Of a stretch of 36,222 bases of DNA, positions 9,268 through 17,780 are shown piece by piece. The notes beneath the pieces are model-generated. The model saw only the letters and a list, made by a program, of their open reading frames with translations, was not told where the DNA came from and made no database searches. Every line of letters starts with the position of its first letter. The first letter of the stretch is position 1. A program made the translations under genes and the position numbers. This stretch comes from Hyphomicrobiaceae bacterium (GTDB taxonomy: Bacteria > Pseudomonadota > Alphaproteobacteria > Rhizobiales > Hyphomicrobiaceae). Location of the stretch: the NCBI GenBank assembly GCA_025359185.1, contig JANYHF010000054.1, positions 1-36,222 on the forward strand, written 5' to 3'.

Positions 9268-10008
9268 ATGCGCACCCTGAAATCCTTCGCCACCGCCGCC
9301 TTGCTCGCCGCCAGCCTTTTTGGCGCGGCAATCGCTCCCGCCAGCGCCGACATCCAGGGCGGTGATAAATTCCGCGTTCGCGGGCTTTACGGCTCGCAGG
9401 TTCTCAACCTGATGAACGGCCCGGCGCGCTGGGCTGGCGTCGAGATCCAGATCCCCTTCGATGCCCATGATCTGCGCGCTACCGGCGTGCGCCAGGGCAA
9501 TTGGGTGCAGGTGAGTTTCCGGGGCGACAATGGTCAAGACTACACGGGCTGGGTTGAATCCCAGTTCCTGGCGCCGGACGACCAGATCGAGGCCACGTCC
9601 TACCGCATTATCAACGTCCGGCGCGGCCAGACGCTGCCGCTGATGGATCCCAACGGAAACGGCGTGATTGCGTATATTCCTGCAGGCTCTGGGCCGTTGC
9701 TGGCCTCGGGTCCGTGCCAGAACGGCTACTGCCCCGTCACCTACAGCTGCCACAACGGCACCTTCGAGGGTCTGGTCGATCAGGATTACCTGGCCGCCGT
9801 GCGTCCCGCCTATTCCCGCCTGCCCGATCCCACTCCGGTCAATCCGGGCTATGCGTCCGCCGATACCGCCTATACCGCCGGCTATGTCTTCCAGTCGCCG
9901 CCCGACTATACCGACAACGTCGATCTTTTGCCGCCGCCGGTGTACCAGCCCCGTCCGCAGCATCACTGGCGGCCGCATGGCCATCACGCCCAGAACTACG
10001 GCTATTGA
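9268..10008 (+). CDS. Secreted protein with SH3-like domains
   Basis: A 246-residue exported protein with a clear Sec signal peptide (basic MRTLKSFATAA, hydrophobic core, cleavage near APASA at about residue 27). Two bacterial SH3-like beta units follow. The first, at about 30-105, ends GQDYTGWVESQFL; the second, at about 112-170, has YRIINVRRGQTLPLMDPNGNGVIAYIPAGS and ends GLVDQDYL. Both end in the W/GxV-x-xxxL signature of SH3_3-type domains that bind peptidoglycan or partner proteins. The C-terminal third is rich in Pro, Tyr and His (QHHWRPHGHHAQNYGY) and probably disordered. Function is unknown. It is divergent from the multicopper oxidase across 222 bp that must hold both promoters. Confidence 0.78.
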   Translation: MRTLKSFATAALLAASLFGAAIAPASADIQGGDKFRVRGLYGSQVLNLMNGPARWAGVEIQIPFDAHDLRATGVRQGNWVQVSFRGDNGQDYTGWVESQFLAPDDQIEATSYRIINVRRGQTLPLMDPNGNGVIAYIPAGSGPLLASGPCQNGYCPVTYSCHNGTFEGLVDQDYLAAVRPAYSRLPDPTPVNPGYASADTAYTAGYVFQSPPDYTDNVDLLPPPVYQPRPQHHWRPHGHHAQNYGY

Positions 10009-10030
10009 TCACAAACACTTGTCCAGCAAA

Positions 10031-10060
10031 AAAGGCCCGGCGCACCGCACCGGGCCTTGA
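10031..10060. terminator. Bidirectional hairpin terminator
   Basis: A nine-base perfect stem, AAGGCCCGG at 10032-10040 with CCGGGCCTT at 10050-10058, lies between the convergent SH3-protein and alpha/beta-hydrolase genes. On the minus strand the stem is followed by TTTTTT, a strong intrinsic terminator for the hydrolase gene. On the plus strand the trailing T run is weaker and interrupted. Confidence 0.8.
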
Positions 10061-10085
10061 TCATTTTGGTGGCCGAAAAGTCCGC

Positions 10086-10739
10086 CTATTCCATCTCGGC
10101 CATGCGGCGGTCAACATAGTCCCCGACGGTCTTGATCAGCACATCCATATGGTCATCGAAAAAGTGGTTCGCGCCGGGGATCACCTTGTGATCGACGTGG
10201 ATGCCCTTTTGCGTCTTCAGTTTGCCCACGAGATCGTTGACCGACTGCACCGGGATGACCCGGTCTTTCTCGCCGCTGACCATCAGGCCAGACGCCGGGC
10301 AGGGCGCTAAGAAGCTGAAATCATACAGATTTGCGGGCGGCGAGATCGACACGAAGCCGGTGATCTCAGGCCGCCGCATGAGCAGCTGCATCCCGATCCA
10401 GGCGCCGAACGTCGGCCCTGCGATCCAGCATTGCCGGGTGTCCTGGTTGTAAACTTGCAACCAATCCAGCGCCGAGGCCGCATCGCTGAGCTCGCCCGGC
10501 CCGTTATCGTAAACGCCCTGGCTGCGCCCGACGCCGCGAAAGTTAAAGCGCAGCACCGAAAAACCCCGCTCGGCAAAGGCATAATAGAGCTGGTAAACGA
10601 TGGCATGGCTCATGGTGCCGCCGAGCTGCGGATGCGGATGTGGCGGCAAAATCAGAGCAATGGGCGCGCCAGCAGCAGCTTCGTGATGATATCGGGCTTC
10701 GATGCGCCCGGCAGGGCCATTGATGGTGACTTCCGGCAT
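10086..10739 (-). CDS. Alpha/beta hydrolase fold protein
   Basis: A 217-residue member of the alpha/beta hydrolase family that commonly neighbours SUF genes in alphaproteobacteria. The HPHPQLGGTM oxyanion segment is at about 37-46, FNFRGVGRSQG follows, the acid residue is probably in SGEKDRVIP and the catalytic histidine in PGANHFFDD. The expected GxSxG nucleophile elbow reads GPTFG, with threonine (codon ACG, near position 10400) where serine is normal, so catalysis is in doubt unless threonine serves. It was placed at 10739 because MPEVTINGPAGR matches the family start. It is divergent from iscR, and a hairpin terminator lies 26 bp past the stop. Confidence 0.82.
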   Translation of the reverse strand: MPEVTINGPAGRIEARYHHEAAAGAPIALILPPHPHPQLGGTMSHAIVYQLYYAFAERGFSVLRFNFRGVGRSQGVYDNGPGELSDAASALDWLQVYNQDTRQCWIAGPTFGAWIGMQLLMRRPEITGFVSISPPANLYDFSFLAPCPASGLMVSGEKDRVIPVQSVNDLVGKLKTQKGIHVDHKVIPGANHFFDDHMDVLIKTVGDYVDRRMAEME

Positions 10740-10773
10740 GGTGGGATGGGTTCGCCTCTCGTTAGCGCAATAC

Positions 10774-10802
10774 TTGACTTGGGGTGTCGGGATTTCTATG
10801 AC
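10774..10802 (+). promoter_or_regulatory. Candidate sigma-70 promoter of the iscR operon
   Basis: TTGACT at 10774-10779 and TATGAC at 10797-10802 are separated by 17 bases, a good match to a housekeeping -35/-10 pair. It points toward iscR, about 100 bp before the GTG start, in the divergent gap with the hydrolase. IscR-type autoregulation would act here, but I do not see a convincing IscR palindrome. Confidence 0.4.
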
Positions 10803-10904
10803 TTGGCGCAGCGCCAATCCTGAAAAGCCCGGATGCTTAGCACGGCCGCCGGGTGCTGACGCAACAATTTTGACGCTGCCGTGACAGGCAGCCCGGGTTT
10901 CAAC

Positions 10905-11345
10905 GTGGAATTGAACTCCAAAGGACGTTACGCCGTGATGGCGATGGCTGATCTGGCGCGGCATGGCGGGGCTGCGGCGGTGCCGTTGAGCGATATTGCC
11001 GAGCGCCAGCAGATTTCCATCGCCTATCTTGAGCAGATCTTTTTGAAGCTCCGGCGGGCTGGGTTGATCGAGAGCGAGCGCGGCCGGATGGGCGGATACC
11101 GGCTGGCGAGGGCGGCGTCTACAATTGCGGTTTCGGACGTTATGGCAGCTGCGGATGAATCGGTTGAAATGACCCGTTGCGCCAGCGAAGGCACGCCCGG
11201 CTGCGTCAAGCAGGAGCGCTGTCTGACACATGACCTCTGGGATGCCCTATCTGATCAAATTCGTTATTATTTACAAGATGTTAGCCTGCAGGACGTGATC
11301 GATGGCAAGGTCCGGCGCAACGCCATCCTGGAGGCTGCCGAATGA
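10905..11345 (+). CDS. iscR: Rrf2-family iron-sulfur regulator IscR-like
   Basis: Winged-helix repressor that senses the cell's iron-sulfur status through a [2Fe-2S] cluster and controls Fe-S assembly genes. With the GTG at 10905 the protein is 146 residues and begins MELNSKGRYAVMAMADLA, matching the family N-terminus; a GTG at 10881 would add eight residues. The helix-turn-helix spans about 27-50 and the wing (RGRMGGYRLAR) 59-69. The cluster ligands are all present: C92, C100, C106 and H109, in the IscR pattern with a first spacing two residues longer than in E. coli. The stop overlaps the desulfurase start by four bases (ATGA), so this is the operon's regulator. Confidence 0.88.
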   Translation: MELNSKGRYAVMAMADLARHGGAAAVPLSDIAERQQISIAYLEQIFLKLRRAGLIESERGRMGGYRLARAASTIAVSDVMAAADESVEMTRCASEGTPGCVKQERCLTHDLWDALSDQIRYYLQDVSLQDVIDGKVRRNAILEAAE

Positions 11346-12529
11346 GCGGCACCCGCACCTATCTCGATTGGAACGCGACCGCCCCCATGCGCCCTGAAGC
11401 CCGTGCGGCGATGCTGGCGGCGCTGGCGGAAACCGGCAATCCGTCGTCGGTGCACGCGGAAGGCCAGCGCGCGCGAGCGATCATCGAAACCGCGCGTGAA
11501 AAAGTTGCCGCGCTGGTGGGGGCCGAGGCGCACAACGTCATCTTCACCAGCGGCGCGACCGAGGCGGCCAACCAGGCGCTGACGCCGCTGTGGTGGGCGG
11601 ATGGCCAGCCTCGTCCGGCGGGCCGGTTGTATGTGAGCGCCATCGAGCATCCCTGCGTGCTTTCGGGTGGGCGGTTCGCTCCCGGTTTGACCGGATTGCT
11701 GCCTGTGACCAGCGCCGGAATTCTTGATATTTCCGTTTTATTACAAACACTTAAATTGCACGACCCAGCAACAGGCCAGCCCCTCGTCGCACTCATGCTG
11801 GCCAATAACGAAACCGGCATGATTCAGCCCGTTTCGCAGGCCGCTCAGGCCGTTCATGCCGCCAACGGCACCCTGATTTGCGATGCTGTCCAAGCCGCAG
11901 GGCGTATACGAATAAACATGACAGAACTGGACGCCGGCGCCCTGCTCCTCTCCTCCCACAAGCTCGGCGGCCCCAAGGGCGCGGGCGCGCTGATCCTCGC
12001 GCGCGACACGGTTAATCCTGCCCCGCTCATCACCGGCGGCGGGCAGGAGCGGCGGCAGCGGTCGGGCACGGAGAACGTCGCGGCCATCGCCGGCTTTGGC
12101 GCGGCGGCCGAAGCAGCCTTAACGGACTTGGATCACATGCCCCGCGTCGCTGCCCTGCGCGACCGGCTCGAAACCAGCGCAAACCGTGCTCATTCCTGGT
12201 CATCCAGTAATCATTCCGCGTCATTTGCGTTACTTTGCGCTCAGTCCCGGCTCCCCAACACCACGCTTCTGTCGCTCCGCGGCGCGTCCGCCGAAACGCT
12301 CGTGATCCAGCTCGATTTGGCAGGCGTTGCGGTCAGTGCAGGCGCCGCCTGCTCGTCGGGTAAGGTTAAGCGCAGCCACGTTCTCGACGCCATGGGTGTG
12401 GACCCGGAGACGGCCAGCGGCACGATCCGGGTCAGCCTCGGCACGGCGACTACGGAAGATGACGTGGACCGGTTCCTAGCCGCGTGGGCAGCCATCGTGA
12501 CCGCGCACACGGCTCGGAAGGCTGCGTGA
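11342..12529 (+). CDS. Cysteine desulfurase (NifS/IscS class)
   Basis: PLP-dependent enzyme that takes sulfur from cysteine for Fe-S assembly, 395 residues. PLP contacts are visible as ATEAAN at 72-77, H103, the Schiff-base lysine K207 in SSHKLGGPKG and the TGGGQE(R)xxRSGTEN loop at 231-245. The persulfide cysteine is C337 in SAGAACSSG, on the mobile loop of class I enzymes. Residues 284-297 hold a heptad duplication, HSWSSSN/HSASFAL, encoded by a 21-bp near-repeat at 12191-12232 in a stretch less GC-rich than its surroundings. It replaces a normally variable surface segment and should not touch the active site. It lies between iscR and sufB, so it probably supplies sulfur to the SUF scaffold. 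Confidence 0.92.
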   Translation: MSGTRTYLDWNATAPMRPEARAAMLAALAETGNPSSVHAEGQRARAIIETAREKVAALVGAEAHNVIFTSGATEAANQALTPLWWADGQPRPAGRLYVSAIEHPCVLSGGRFAPGLTGLLPVTSAGILDISVLLQTLKLHDPATGQPLVALMLANNETGMIQPVSQAAQAVHAANGTLICDAVQAAGRIRINMTELDAGALLLSSHKLGGPKGAGALILARDTVNPAPLITGGGQERRQRSGTENVAAIAGFGAAAEAALTDLDHMPRVAALRDRLETSANRAHSWSSSNHSASFALLCAQSRLPNTTLLSLRGASAETLVIQLDLAGVAVSAGAACSSGKVKRSHVLDAMGVDPETASGTIRVSLGTATTEDDVDRFLAAWAAIVTAHTARKAA

Positions 12530-12572
12530 TGGCAAAGGTTTGTACAAATAATAACAAGAACGGAGCTTAACC

Positions 12573-14048
12573 ATGGCCGCAGTTCGCGAGACGGTCGAAG
12601 CCGTCAAAACATTGGATGTTGATCAGTATAAGTATGGGTTCTCGACGGACATCGAGAGCGTGCAGGCTCCCAAGGGCTTGTCCGAAGACATCGTCCGCTT
12701 CATCTCGGCCAAGAAGAACGATCCCGCCTGGATGCTCGAATGGCGGCTCGAAGCTTACCGCAAATGGGTGTCGATGGACGAGCCCACCTGGGCCAAGGTG
12801 CACTATCCTAAGATCGATTTCCAGGACCTGCATTATTACTCCGCCCCCAAATCATCCGAGGGGCCAAAGGATCTTGCCGACGTCGATCCCGAACTTTTGA
12901 AGATGTATGCGCGCCTCGGCATACCGCTGAAGGAGCAGGAATATCTTGCGGGCGTCAAAAAGGGCGCACCCGCCGTGGCGGTCGACGCGGTGTTCGACTC
13001 AGTCTCCGTCGTCACCACCTTCAAGGACACACTGCGCAAGTCCGGCGTCATCTTCTGCTCGATCTCGGAAGCGCTGCGCGAGCATCCGGACCTCGTGAAA
13101 AAATACCTCGGCTCCGTCGTGCCGCAAGGCGACAACTACTACGCCGCGCTCAACGCCGCCGTGTTCTCGGACGGCTCTTTCGTCTACATCCCCGAGGGCG
13201 TCCGCTGCCCGATGGAGCTCTCGACCTATTTCCGCATCAACGCCGAAAAGACCGGTCAATTCGAGCGCACCCTGATCATCGCCGAAAAGGGCTCCTACGT
13301 CTCCTACCTCGAAGGCTGTACCGCCCCGATGCGCGACGAAAACCAGCTGCACGCGGCCGTGGTGGAACTGATCGCCATGGACGACGCCGAAATCAAGTAT
13401 TCGACCGTGCAGAACTGGTATCCCGGCGACCAGAACGGCAAGGGCGGCATCTATAATTTCGTCACCAAGCGCGGTGATTGCCGGGGGAGGAATGCGAAGA
13501 TTTCGTGGACGCAAGTGGAGACGGGTTCGGCGATCACTTGGAAATATCCGAGCTGTATCCTGCGCGGCGACAACTCGCGTGGAGAGTTTTACTCAATCGC
13601 CGTGTCGAACGGCTATCAGCAAGTGGATTCTGGAACCAAGATGATCCATCTAGGCAAGAACACGTCGAGCCGGATTATCTCAAAGGGCATCGCGGCCGGG
13701 CATTCGCAGAACACATATAGAGGTCTCGTCACCGCCCATAAGAAAGCGACCGGCGCGCGCAATTTTACCAATTGCGATAGCCTTCTTATTGGCGACAAGT
13801 GCGGCGCACATACCGTGCCATACATAGAGGCCAAGAACTCCTCCGCCCATTTCGAACACGAGGCGACAACGAGCAAAATCTCCGAGGACACGCTGTTCTA
13901 TTGCCAGCAGCGGGGCCTGTCGTCGGAGGAGGCGATCGCGCTGGTGGTGAACGGTTTCGTGCGTGACGTGCTGCAGCATCTGCCGATGGAGTTCATGGCC
14001 GAAACGCAGAAGCTGATTGGGATCAGTTTGGAGGGGAGCGTGGGGTGA
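12573..14048 (+). CDS. sufB: Fe-S cluster assembly scaffold SufB
   Basis: Scaffold subunit of the SufBCD complex, on which nascent Fe-S clusters form; cytosolic, 491 residues, full length for the family. Recognisable SufB segments include the N-terminal [11 protein letters not shown], the conserved [19 protein letters not shown] core, [10 protein letters not shown] with the core cysteine, and the C-terminal [33 protein letters not shown] lies eight bases before the ATG. It is 43 bp from the desulfurase gene and surely in the same operon. Unusually, the partners sufC and sufD, and sufS and sufA, do not follow; a palindromic repeat and a gene on the opposite strand come next. Confidence 0.95.
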   Translation: MAAVRETVEAVKTLDVDQYKYGFSTDIESVQAPKGLSEDIVRFISAKKNDPAWMLEWRLEAYRKWVSMDEPTWAKVHYPKIDFQDLHYYSAPKSSEGPKDLADVDPELLKMYARLGIPLKEQEYLAGVKKGAPAVAVDAVFDSVSVVTTFKDTLRKSGVIFCSISEALREHPDLVKKYLGSVVPQGDNYYAALNAAVFSDGSFVYIPEGVRCPMELSTYFRINAEKTGQFERTLIIAEKGSYVSYLEGCTAPMRDENQLHAAVVELIAMDDAEIKYSTVQNWYPGDQNGKGGIYNFVTKRGDCRGRNAKISWTQVETGSAITWKYPSCILRGDNSRGEFYSIAVSNGYQQVDSGTKMIHLGKNTSSRIISKGIAAGHSQNTYRGLVTAHKKATGARNFTNCDSLLIGDKCGAHTVPYIEAKNSSAHFEHEATTSKISEDTLFYCQQRGLSSEEAIALVVNGFVRDVLQHLPMEFMAETQKLIGISLEGSVG

Positions 14049-14377
14049 AGGGGTAGTACCGTCGAGCGAATATACCGACCCATCAAGTTTTGTCATCCCG
14101 GATGCGCTGCAGCATTCTTCATGGTGCGGCGCGGATCCGCGATCTTGTTTGCGGCTCTGGCCCCTGTTCGAACCACAAGATCCCGCGTCTGCGGTGCACC
14201 GAAGAAGAATCGCTGCACCGCGCCCGGGATGACGAGTGCGTATTTTTGATCGCCGGTATAAGGACACGGGTCTATCCGAGCCCACCACCCCGGTGTTGTT
14301 TTCAACCCACCGATTGAACCGCCTTGTGTGGCCGGTCGATCCGCCAACTGCGCATGGCGGCTGAGGACGGCCCCGCG
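14049..14377. other. Intergenic stretch with palindromic element
   Basis: 329 bases between sufB and the convergent DUF599 gene. The left half carries the 142-bp inverted-repeat element described separately. The remainder, 14234-14377, shows no gene, RNA or clear terminator that I can support, only CACC/GGTG-rich sequence. Confidence 0.5.
14092..14233. repeat. 142-bp interspersed palindromic element
   Basis: The ends are perfect inverted copies, GTCATCCC at 14092-14099 and GGGATGAC at 14226-14233. Inside, further arms pair in order: GCTGCAGCATTCTTC near 14106-14120 with GAAGAAGAATCGCTGC near 14200-14216, and GATCTTG near 14141 with CAAGATC near 14178. The whole can fold into one long imperfect hairpin. 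Elements bounded by GTCATCCCGG are, from memory, common as intergenic repeats in alphaproteobacterial genomes. It may also end sufB transcription. Confidence 0.7.
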
Positions 14378-15130
14378 TCAAATCCGCGGCAGCGTCGAAA
14401 TGGTCCGGGTGGGGTGGTCGGACAGGATGTTCAGCGTGCGCGAGAAATACTCGCGGCGGGTGACGATCAGCACCACCAGGGTGGTCGTGACGATGAACAG
14501 CAGCGGATGGATGAACCAGCCGATGGCGGCCATCGCGAAGTAGTAGGAGCGCAGGCCGAGGTTGCCATGCTCGGCCGCGATGCCAGCGACGCGGCCCGCC
14601 CGGGCGGCGTAATTTTCGCGCACGCCTTCGGGTGCCGTGGCGGGCGGCGGTGTCGCGCCCATCATGATCATGGCGTAGTGGGCAAGACGGAACGCCCAGG
14701 CGAACTTGAAGAAAGCATAGATGAAGATCGTCATCATCAAGAGCACCTTCAGATCCCAGGTCACCGATATGTTTTGTGCAGTGTAGGGCAGCCGGTCGAG
14801 GATGGCTTGGGCGCGCGCGCCAGAGCCGAGCAGCGCCGACAACGCGCCGATAATGACGATGCTGGTCGAGGCAAAAAAGCTGTTGCCGCTGGCAAGGCTC
14901 GAGATCAGCAGCACATCGATGACCCGGTCGTGCCGGTGCACCATATGCGACATCCACTTCATGCGATGGCTCTGGATGGCGCCGACCAGACTCACCTTCC
15001 ACAGACCGCGCGCGCTGGTGACGAGATTGTAGGCAACGGTGCAGATCAGGAACCAGGCGAGCGCCGCGAGATCGAGCGGGGAGAGCCCTAGCGCGCTGAA
15101 ATCGAATTGCCACAAGCCGTTCAATGACAT
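14378..15130 (-). CDS. DUF599 family membrane protein
   Basis: A 250-residue integral membrane protein with four hydrophobic segments, at about 18-40, 72-98, 120-150 and 205-230. The conserved DUF599 features are a short N-terminal domain followed by a basic loop (MKWMSHMVHRHDRVIDVLLISSLASGNSFFAST) and the late motif GNLGLRSYYFAMAAIGWFIHP. No function has been established for the family. It starts 19 bp after the DMT transporter stop and is in the same orientation, so the two form one unit. GGGCGAG lies just before the ATG. Confidence 0.82.
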   Translation of the reverse strand: MSLNGLWQFDFSALGLSPLDLAALAWFLICTVAYNLVTSARGLWKVSLVGAIQSHRMKWMSHMVHRHDRVIDVLLISSLASGNSFFASTSIVIIGALSALLGSGARAQAILDRLPYTAQNISVTWDLKVLLMMTIFIYAFFKFAWAFRLAHYAMIMMGATPPPATAPEGVRENYAARAGRVAGIAAEHGNLGLRSYYFAMAAIGWFIHPLLFIVTTTLVVLIVTRREYFSRTLNILSDHPTRTISTLPRI

Positions 15131-15149
15131 CGCTCGCCCCTTGACCCGC

Positions 15150-16034
15150 TCAGCGTCTCCGCCGGCCCGAAACCCAGAGGTGACCTAGCACGGCAATGGT
15201 GACAAGCGCACCACCCAGGATCGTTGCAAGGCTGGGCGTCTCGGCGAAGACCAGCCACACCCAGAGCGGGGCGAGCGGGGCTTCAAGGGCACCGATCAGA
15301 GCCGCTTCGACGGCCGGCACTAAGCGTGTGCCGGTCACGAAAAGGCCGAAGCCCAACGTGTTGGCGACAAGGCCAGCGGCGATGACCAGTCCGAAATCTT
15401 TTGGCGTTGCGGGCAGATGATGGGCAAACGGAATGGCCACCAATCCGGCCAGCAAAGCAGAGGTGGCGGCGGCAGGGAGCATTGGCACTTCGGGTGACTT
15501 TCGGCCCATGACCATGAGACTGGCCGCGCCCGCGGTCATGAGGGCGGCCAAGAAATCGCCAGCGAGGCTGCTGCCATTGTCCTGCGCGGTGACCATCAAC
15601 ACCACGCCAAGGAGCGCGGCCAAACTGGCCAAAACCGCCGAGGCGGCTGGCTGCTCGCCCAGGAACAGGAACCCCAACGCCGCCGCAAAGAACGGGACTG
15701 TGGCATAGATGATGCCGACATGGGCGACCGTGGTCAAAGTGAGAGCTGGGATGAAGCAGAGGATTGCAGCCGCCGATATGACCGCATAGAGCCAAGCAAA
15801 GCCGCGCATCTTGGCAAAGCCACGGAGTGCACTTCGGCCGTCAAACCAGAACATCAGCAATAGCAGACCGAGCGCACCAGCCGGGCCGCGCCAGACCAGC
15901 ATCGAAAAGGCATCGAGGGGAACGGCCCGCACGAACAAACCCGCCGTGCTCCAGGCGATGGTGGAGGCCAGCAGCAAGAGCACGCCGCGGCTATGGGATT
16001 GGACGGGTGTAAGAGAAACGGCGGCAGAAGTCAT
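15150..16034 (-). CDS. DMT superfamily (EamA) transporter
   Basis: A 294-residue inner-membrane exporter-type protein of the drug/metabolite transporter superfamily with ten hydrophobic segments in two EamA repeats. Family markers are the first-repeat AWSTAGLFVRAV and the repeat ends FLFLGEQPAASAVLASLAALLGVVLM and WLVFAETPSLATILGGALVTIAVL. The substrate cannot be inferred, since members export amino acids, sugars, purines or drugs. The ATG at 16032-16034 follows a non-coding stretch; the frame is open far upstream only as the antisense of the VWA gene. It is divergent from that gene across about 108 bp. Confidence 0.88.
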   Translation of the reverse strand: MTSAAVSLTPVQSHSRGVLLLLASTIAWSTAGLFVRAVPLDAFSMLVWRGPAGALGLLLLMFWFDGRSALRGFAKMRGFAWLYAVISAAAILCFIPALTLTTVAHVGIIYATVPFFAAALGFLFLGEQPAASAVLASLAALLGVVLMVTAQDNGSSLAGDFLAALMTAGAASLMVMGRKSPEVPMLPAAATSALLAGLVAIPFAHHLPATPKDFGLVIAAGLVANTLGFGLFVTGTRLVPAVEAALIGALEAPLAPLWVWLVFAETPSLATILGGALVTIAVLGHLWVSGRRRR

Positions 16035-16142
16035 GAGTTTCAGATTTTTTGTCGTGACAACGGGCGCCGACCCTACACGCTGGCCATTGCACCGTCTCCG
16101 TGCAAAACTCAGCTTTCCCAGCCATGTGAGATCCGCACGACC

Positions 16143-17396
16143 GTGCCTCCCAAACCGCAACCCGACTCCGGCCCCCAGCTTGCCGCGAACCTGTTTGCGG
16201 CCAGCGCCGATGGCGGACGCATCGCCGAGAACATCGTGCTGTTTGCGCGGCTGCTGCGCGCAGCCGGGCTGCCGGTTGGTCCGCAAAAAGTGGTGCTGGC
16301 GACGCAGGCCGTGTTGGCGGCGGGGCTGGAGAGCCAGAAGACACTCTATTGGACGCTGCACGCCGTGTTCGTGAACAAGCGCAGCGAGCGCGAGATCTTC
16401 AACCAGGCCTTCGTGATGTTCTGGAAGGACCCGGAATTCCTCAAGCAGATGATGTCGCTGATGGTGCCGAACCTGAAGGGCGGCGGCGCGCCCGATGACA
16501 AGGAATTGTCCCGGCGTATGAGCGAGAGCCTGTTCAAGAACAGCGAGCGCAATGTCCCGAAGGCCGAAGACCAGATCGAGGTCGATGCCGCCGACACCTA
16601 TTCCGAGGCGGAGGTGCTCAGGGCCAAGGATTTTGAGCAGATGAGCGCAGCGGAACTTTCGCGCGCCAAACGCACCATCGAGCGGCTGACGCTGCCCTTC
16701 GAGGAAATCCGCACGCGCCGCTACGAGCGCGCCAATCGCGGCGAGAAGCTCGACGTGCGCAAAATGCTGCGCGATGGGGCGGCCAGGGGCGGCGAGTTCC
16801 TGATGCCCGCTTTCCGCACCCGCGCCTGGCGCCGCCCGCCCATCGTGGTGCTGTGCGATATTTCGGGCTCCATGGACACCTACGCGCGCGTTTTCCTGCA
16901 TTTCCTCTATTCGCTGACCAACGACCGTGACCGGGTGCATTCGTTCCTGTTCGGCACGCGGCTGACCAATGTCACCCGGGCGCTGAAATTCCGCGATCCT
17001 GACGTCGCCATCGCCCGCGTCACCAAGGACGTTGTCGATTGGTCCGGCGGCACCCGCATCGGCCACTCGTTGGCCGAGTTCAACCGCATATGGGCGCGCC
17101 GTGTGCTCGGGCAGAACGCGCTGGTGCTGCTGTTCACCGATGGTCTCGACCGCGAGGGCGGCGAAGGCATCGCGGCCGAAGCCCGGCGCCTCGCAGGCAG
17201 CTGCCGCAAATTGATCTGGCTCAACCCGCTGATGCGTTATGATGGTTATGCGCCCATCGCGTCGGGCGCGCGCTTCATCTCCGAACACGCCAGCGAAATG
17301 CGCTCCTGCCACAATGTCGCCAGCCTCGAAGATCTCGCGCGGGCGCTGTCGGGCAATACACAACGTATCCGTCATGACGAAAGGACTTCCGCATGA
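16143..17396 (+). CDS. CoxE-like VWA domain protein
   Basis: A 417-residue protein of the CoxE family, whose members, with a MoxR/CoxD-type AAA ATPase, mature the active site of CO dehydrogenase and related molybdoenzymes. A predicted helical N-terminal half (residues 10-220) precedes a von Willebrand A domain. The metal-ion-dependent adhesion site is intact: DISGSMD at 239-245, then GGTRIG and FTDGLD. I took GTG at 16143 as start since in-frame codons further upstream lie in the divergent transporter gene; another start is possible. It overlaps the XdhC-N gene by four bases. The partner ATPase CoxD is not in the window. Confidence 0.85.
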   Translation: MPPKPQPDSGPQLAANLFAASADGGRIAENIVLFARLLRAAGLPVGPQKVVLATQAVLAAGLESQKTLYWTLHAVFVNKRSEREIFNQAFVMFWKDPEFLKQMMSLMVPNLKGGGAPDDKELSRRMSESLFKNSERNVPKAEDQIEVDAADTYSEAEVLRAKDFEQMSAAELSRAKRTIERLTLPFEEIRTRRYERANRGEKLDVRKMLRDGAARGGEFLMPAFRTRAWRRPPIVVLCDISGSMDTYARVFLHFLYSLTNDRDRVHSFLFGTRLTNVTRALKFRDPDVAIARVTKDVVDWSGGTRIGHSLAEFNRIWARRVLGQNALVLLFTDGLDREGGEGIAAEARRLAGSCRKLIWLNPLMRYDGYAPIASGARFISEHASEMRSCHNVASLEDLARALSGNTQRIRHDERTSA

Positions 17397-17707
17397 GCGT
17401 CCTCCCGCTTGCTCTCGACTGGACCGCCAAAGGCCGCAAAGTCGCCATCGCCACTGTGATCGAAACCTGGGGCTCGGCCCCCCAACCCGTCGGCAGCCAG
17501 CTGCTGATCGACGATGCGGGCAACTTCGAGGGCTCGGTCTCGGGCGGCTGCGTTGAAGGCGCCGTGATCACCGAAGCGCAGGACGTGATCCGCACGGGGC
17601 GGCCGGTGTCGCTGGCGTTCGGCGTTGCGGACGAAACGGCCTGGCAAGTTGGGTTGGCCTGCGGCGGCAAGATAAGGGTGTATGTGGAAGCGGTGCGGGG
17701 GGAGTAG
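17393..17707 (+). CDS. XdhC/CoxI N-terminal domain protein
   Basis: A 104-residue protein matching only the N-terminal XdhC_CoxI domain. The signature GSAPQPVGSQLLIDDAGNFEGSVSGGCVEGAV is intact, including the cysteine of SGGCVEG. XdhC proteins bind molybdenum cofactor, mediate its sulfuration and hand it to xanthine-dehydrogenase-family enzymes. The Rossmann half is in the next gene, 73 bp downstream, so the family's two domains are encoded separately. From memory this split occurs in other Rhizobiales. The gap 17708-17780 shows a small CCCC/GGGG hairpin and no frameshift remnant joining the two. Confidence 0.85.
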   Translation: MSVLPLALDWTAKGRKVAIATVIETWGSAPQPVGSQLLIDDAGNFEGSVSGGCVEGAVITEAQDVIRTGRPVSLAFGVADETAWQVGLACGGKIRVYVEAVRGE

Positions 17708-17780
17708 CGGCGATGCCGATGAGTCCAGTGTCCCCGCTTCCTTGGGGAGCAGTGAGCGTTCAACGGAACCAGCCCCCAAC

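Noticed and set aside
12529-12570. 13-codon frame between the desulfurase and sufB
   Set aside because: Too short, Asn-rich and without a ribosome site; taken as chance.
13680-15113. 477-codon minus-strand frame overlapping sufB and the DUF599 gene
   Set aside because: It is the shadow of sufB and of DUF599 in another frame, with Arg/His-rich composition and no domain.
15150-17375. Very long minus-strand open frame running beyond the DMT transporter
   Set aside because: Only 15150-16034 encodes a recognisable transporter; the upstream part is the antisense of the VWA gene and low-complexity.
17708-17780. Possible frameshift splitting one xdhC gene in two
   Set aside because: Each half has its own start and complete domain, and no domain sequence continues through the gap; a two-gene arrangement fits better.
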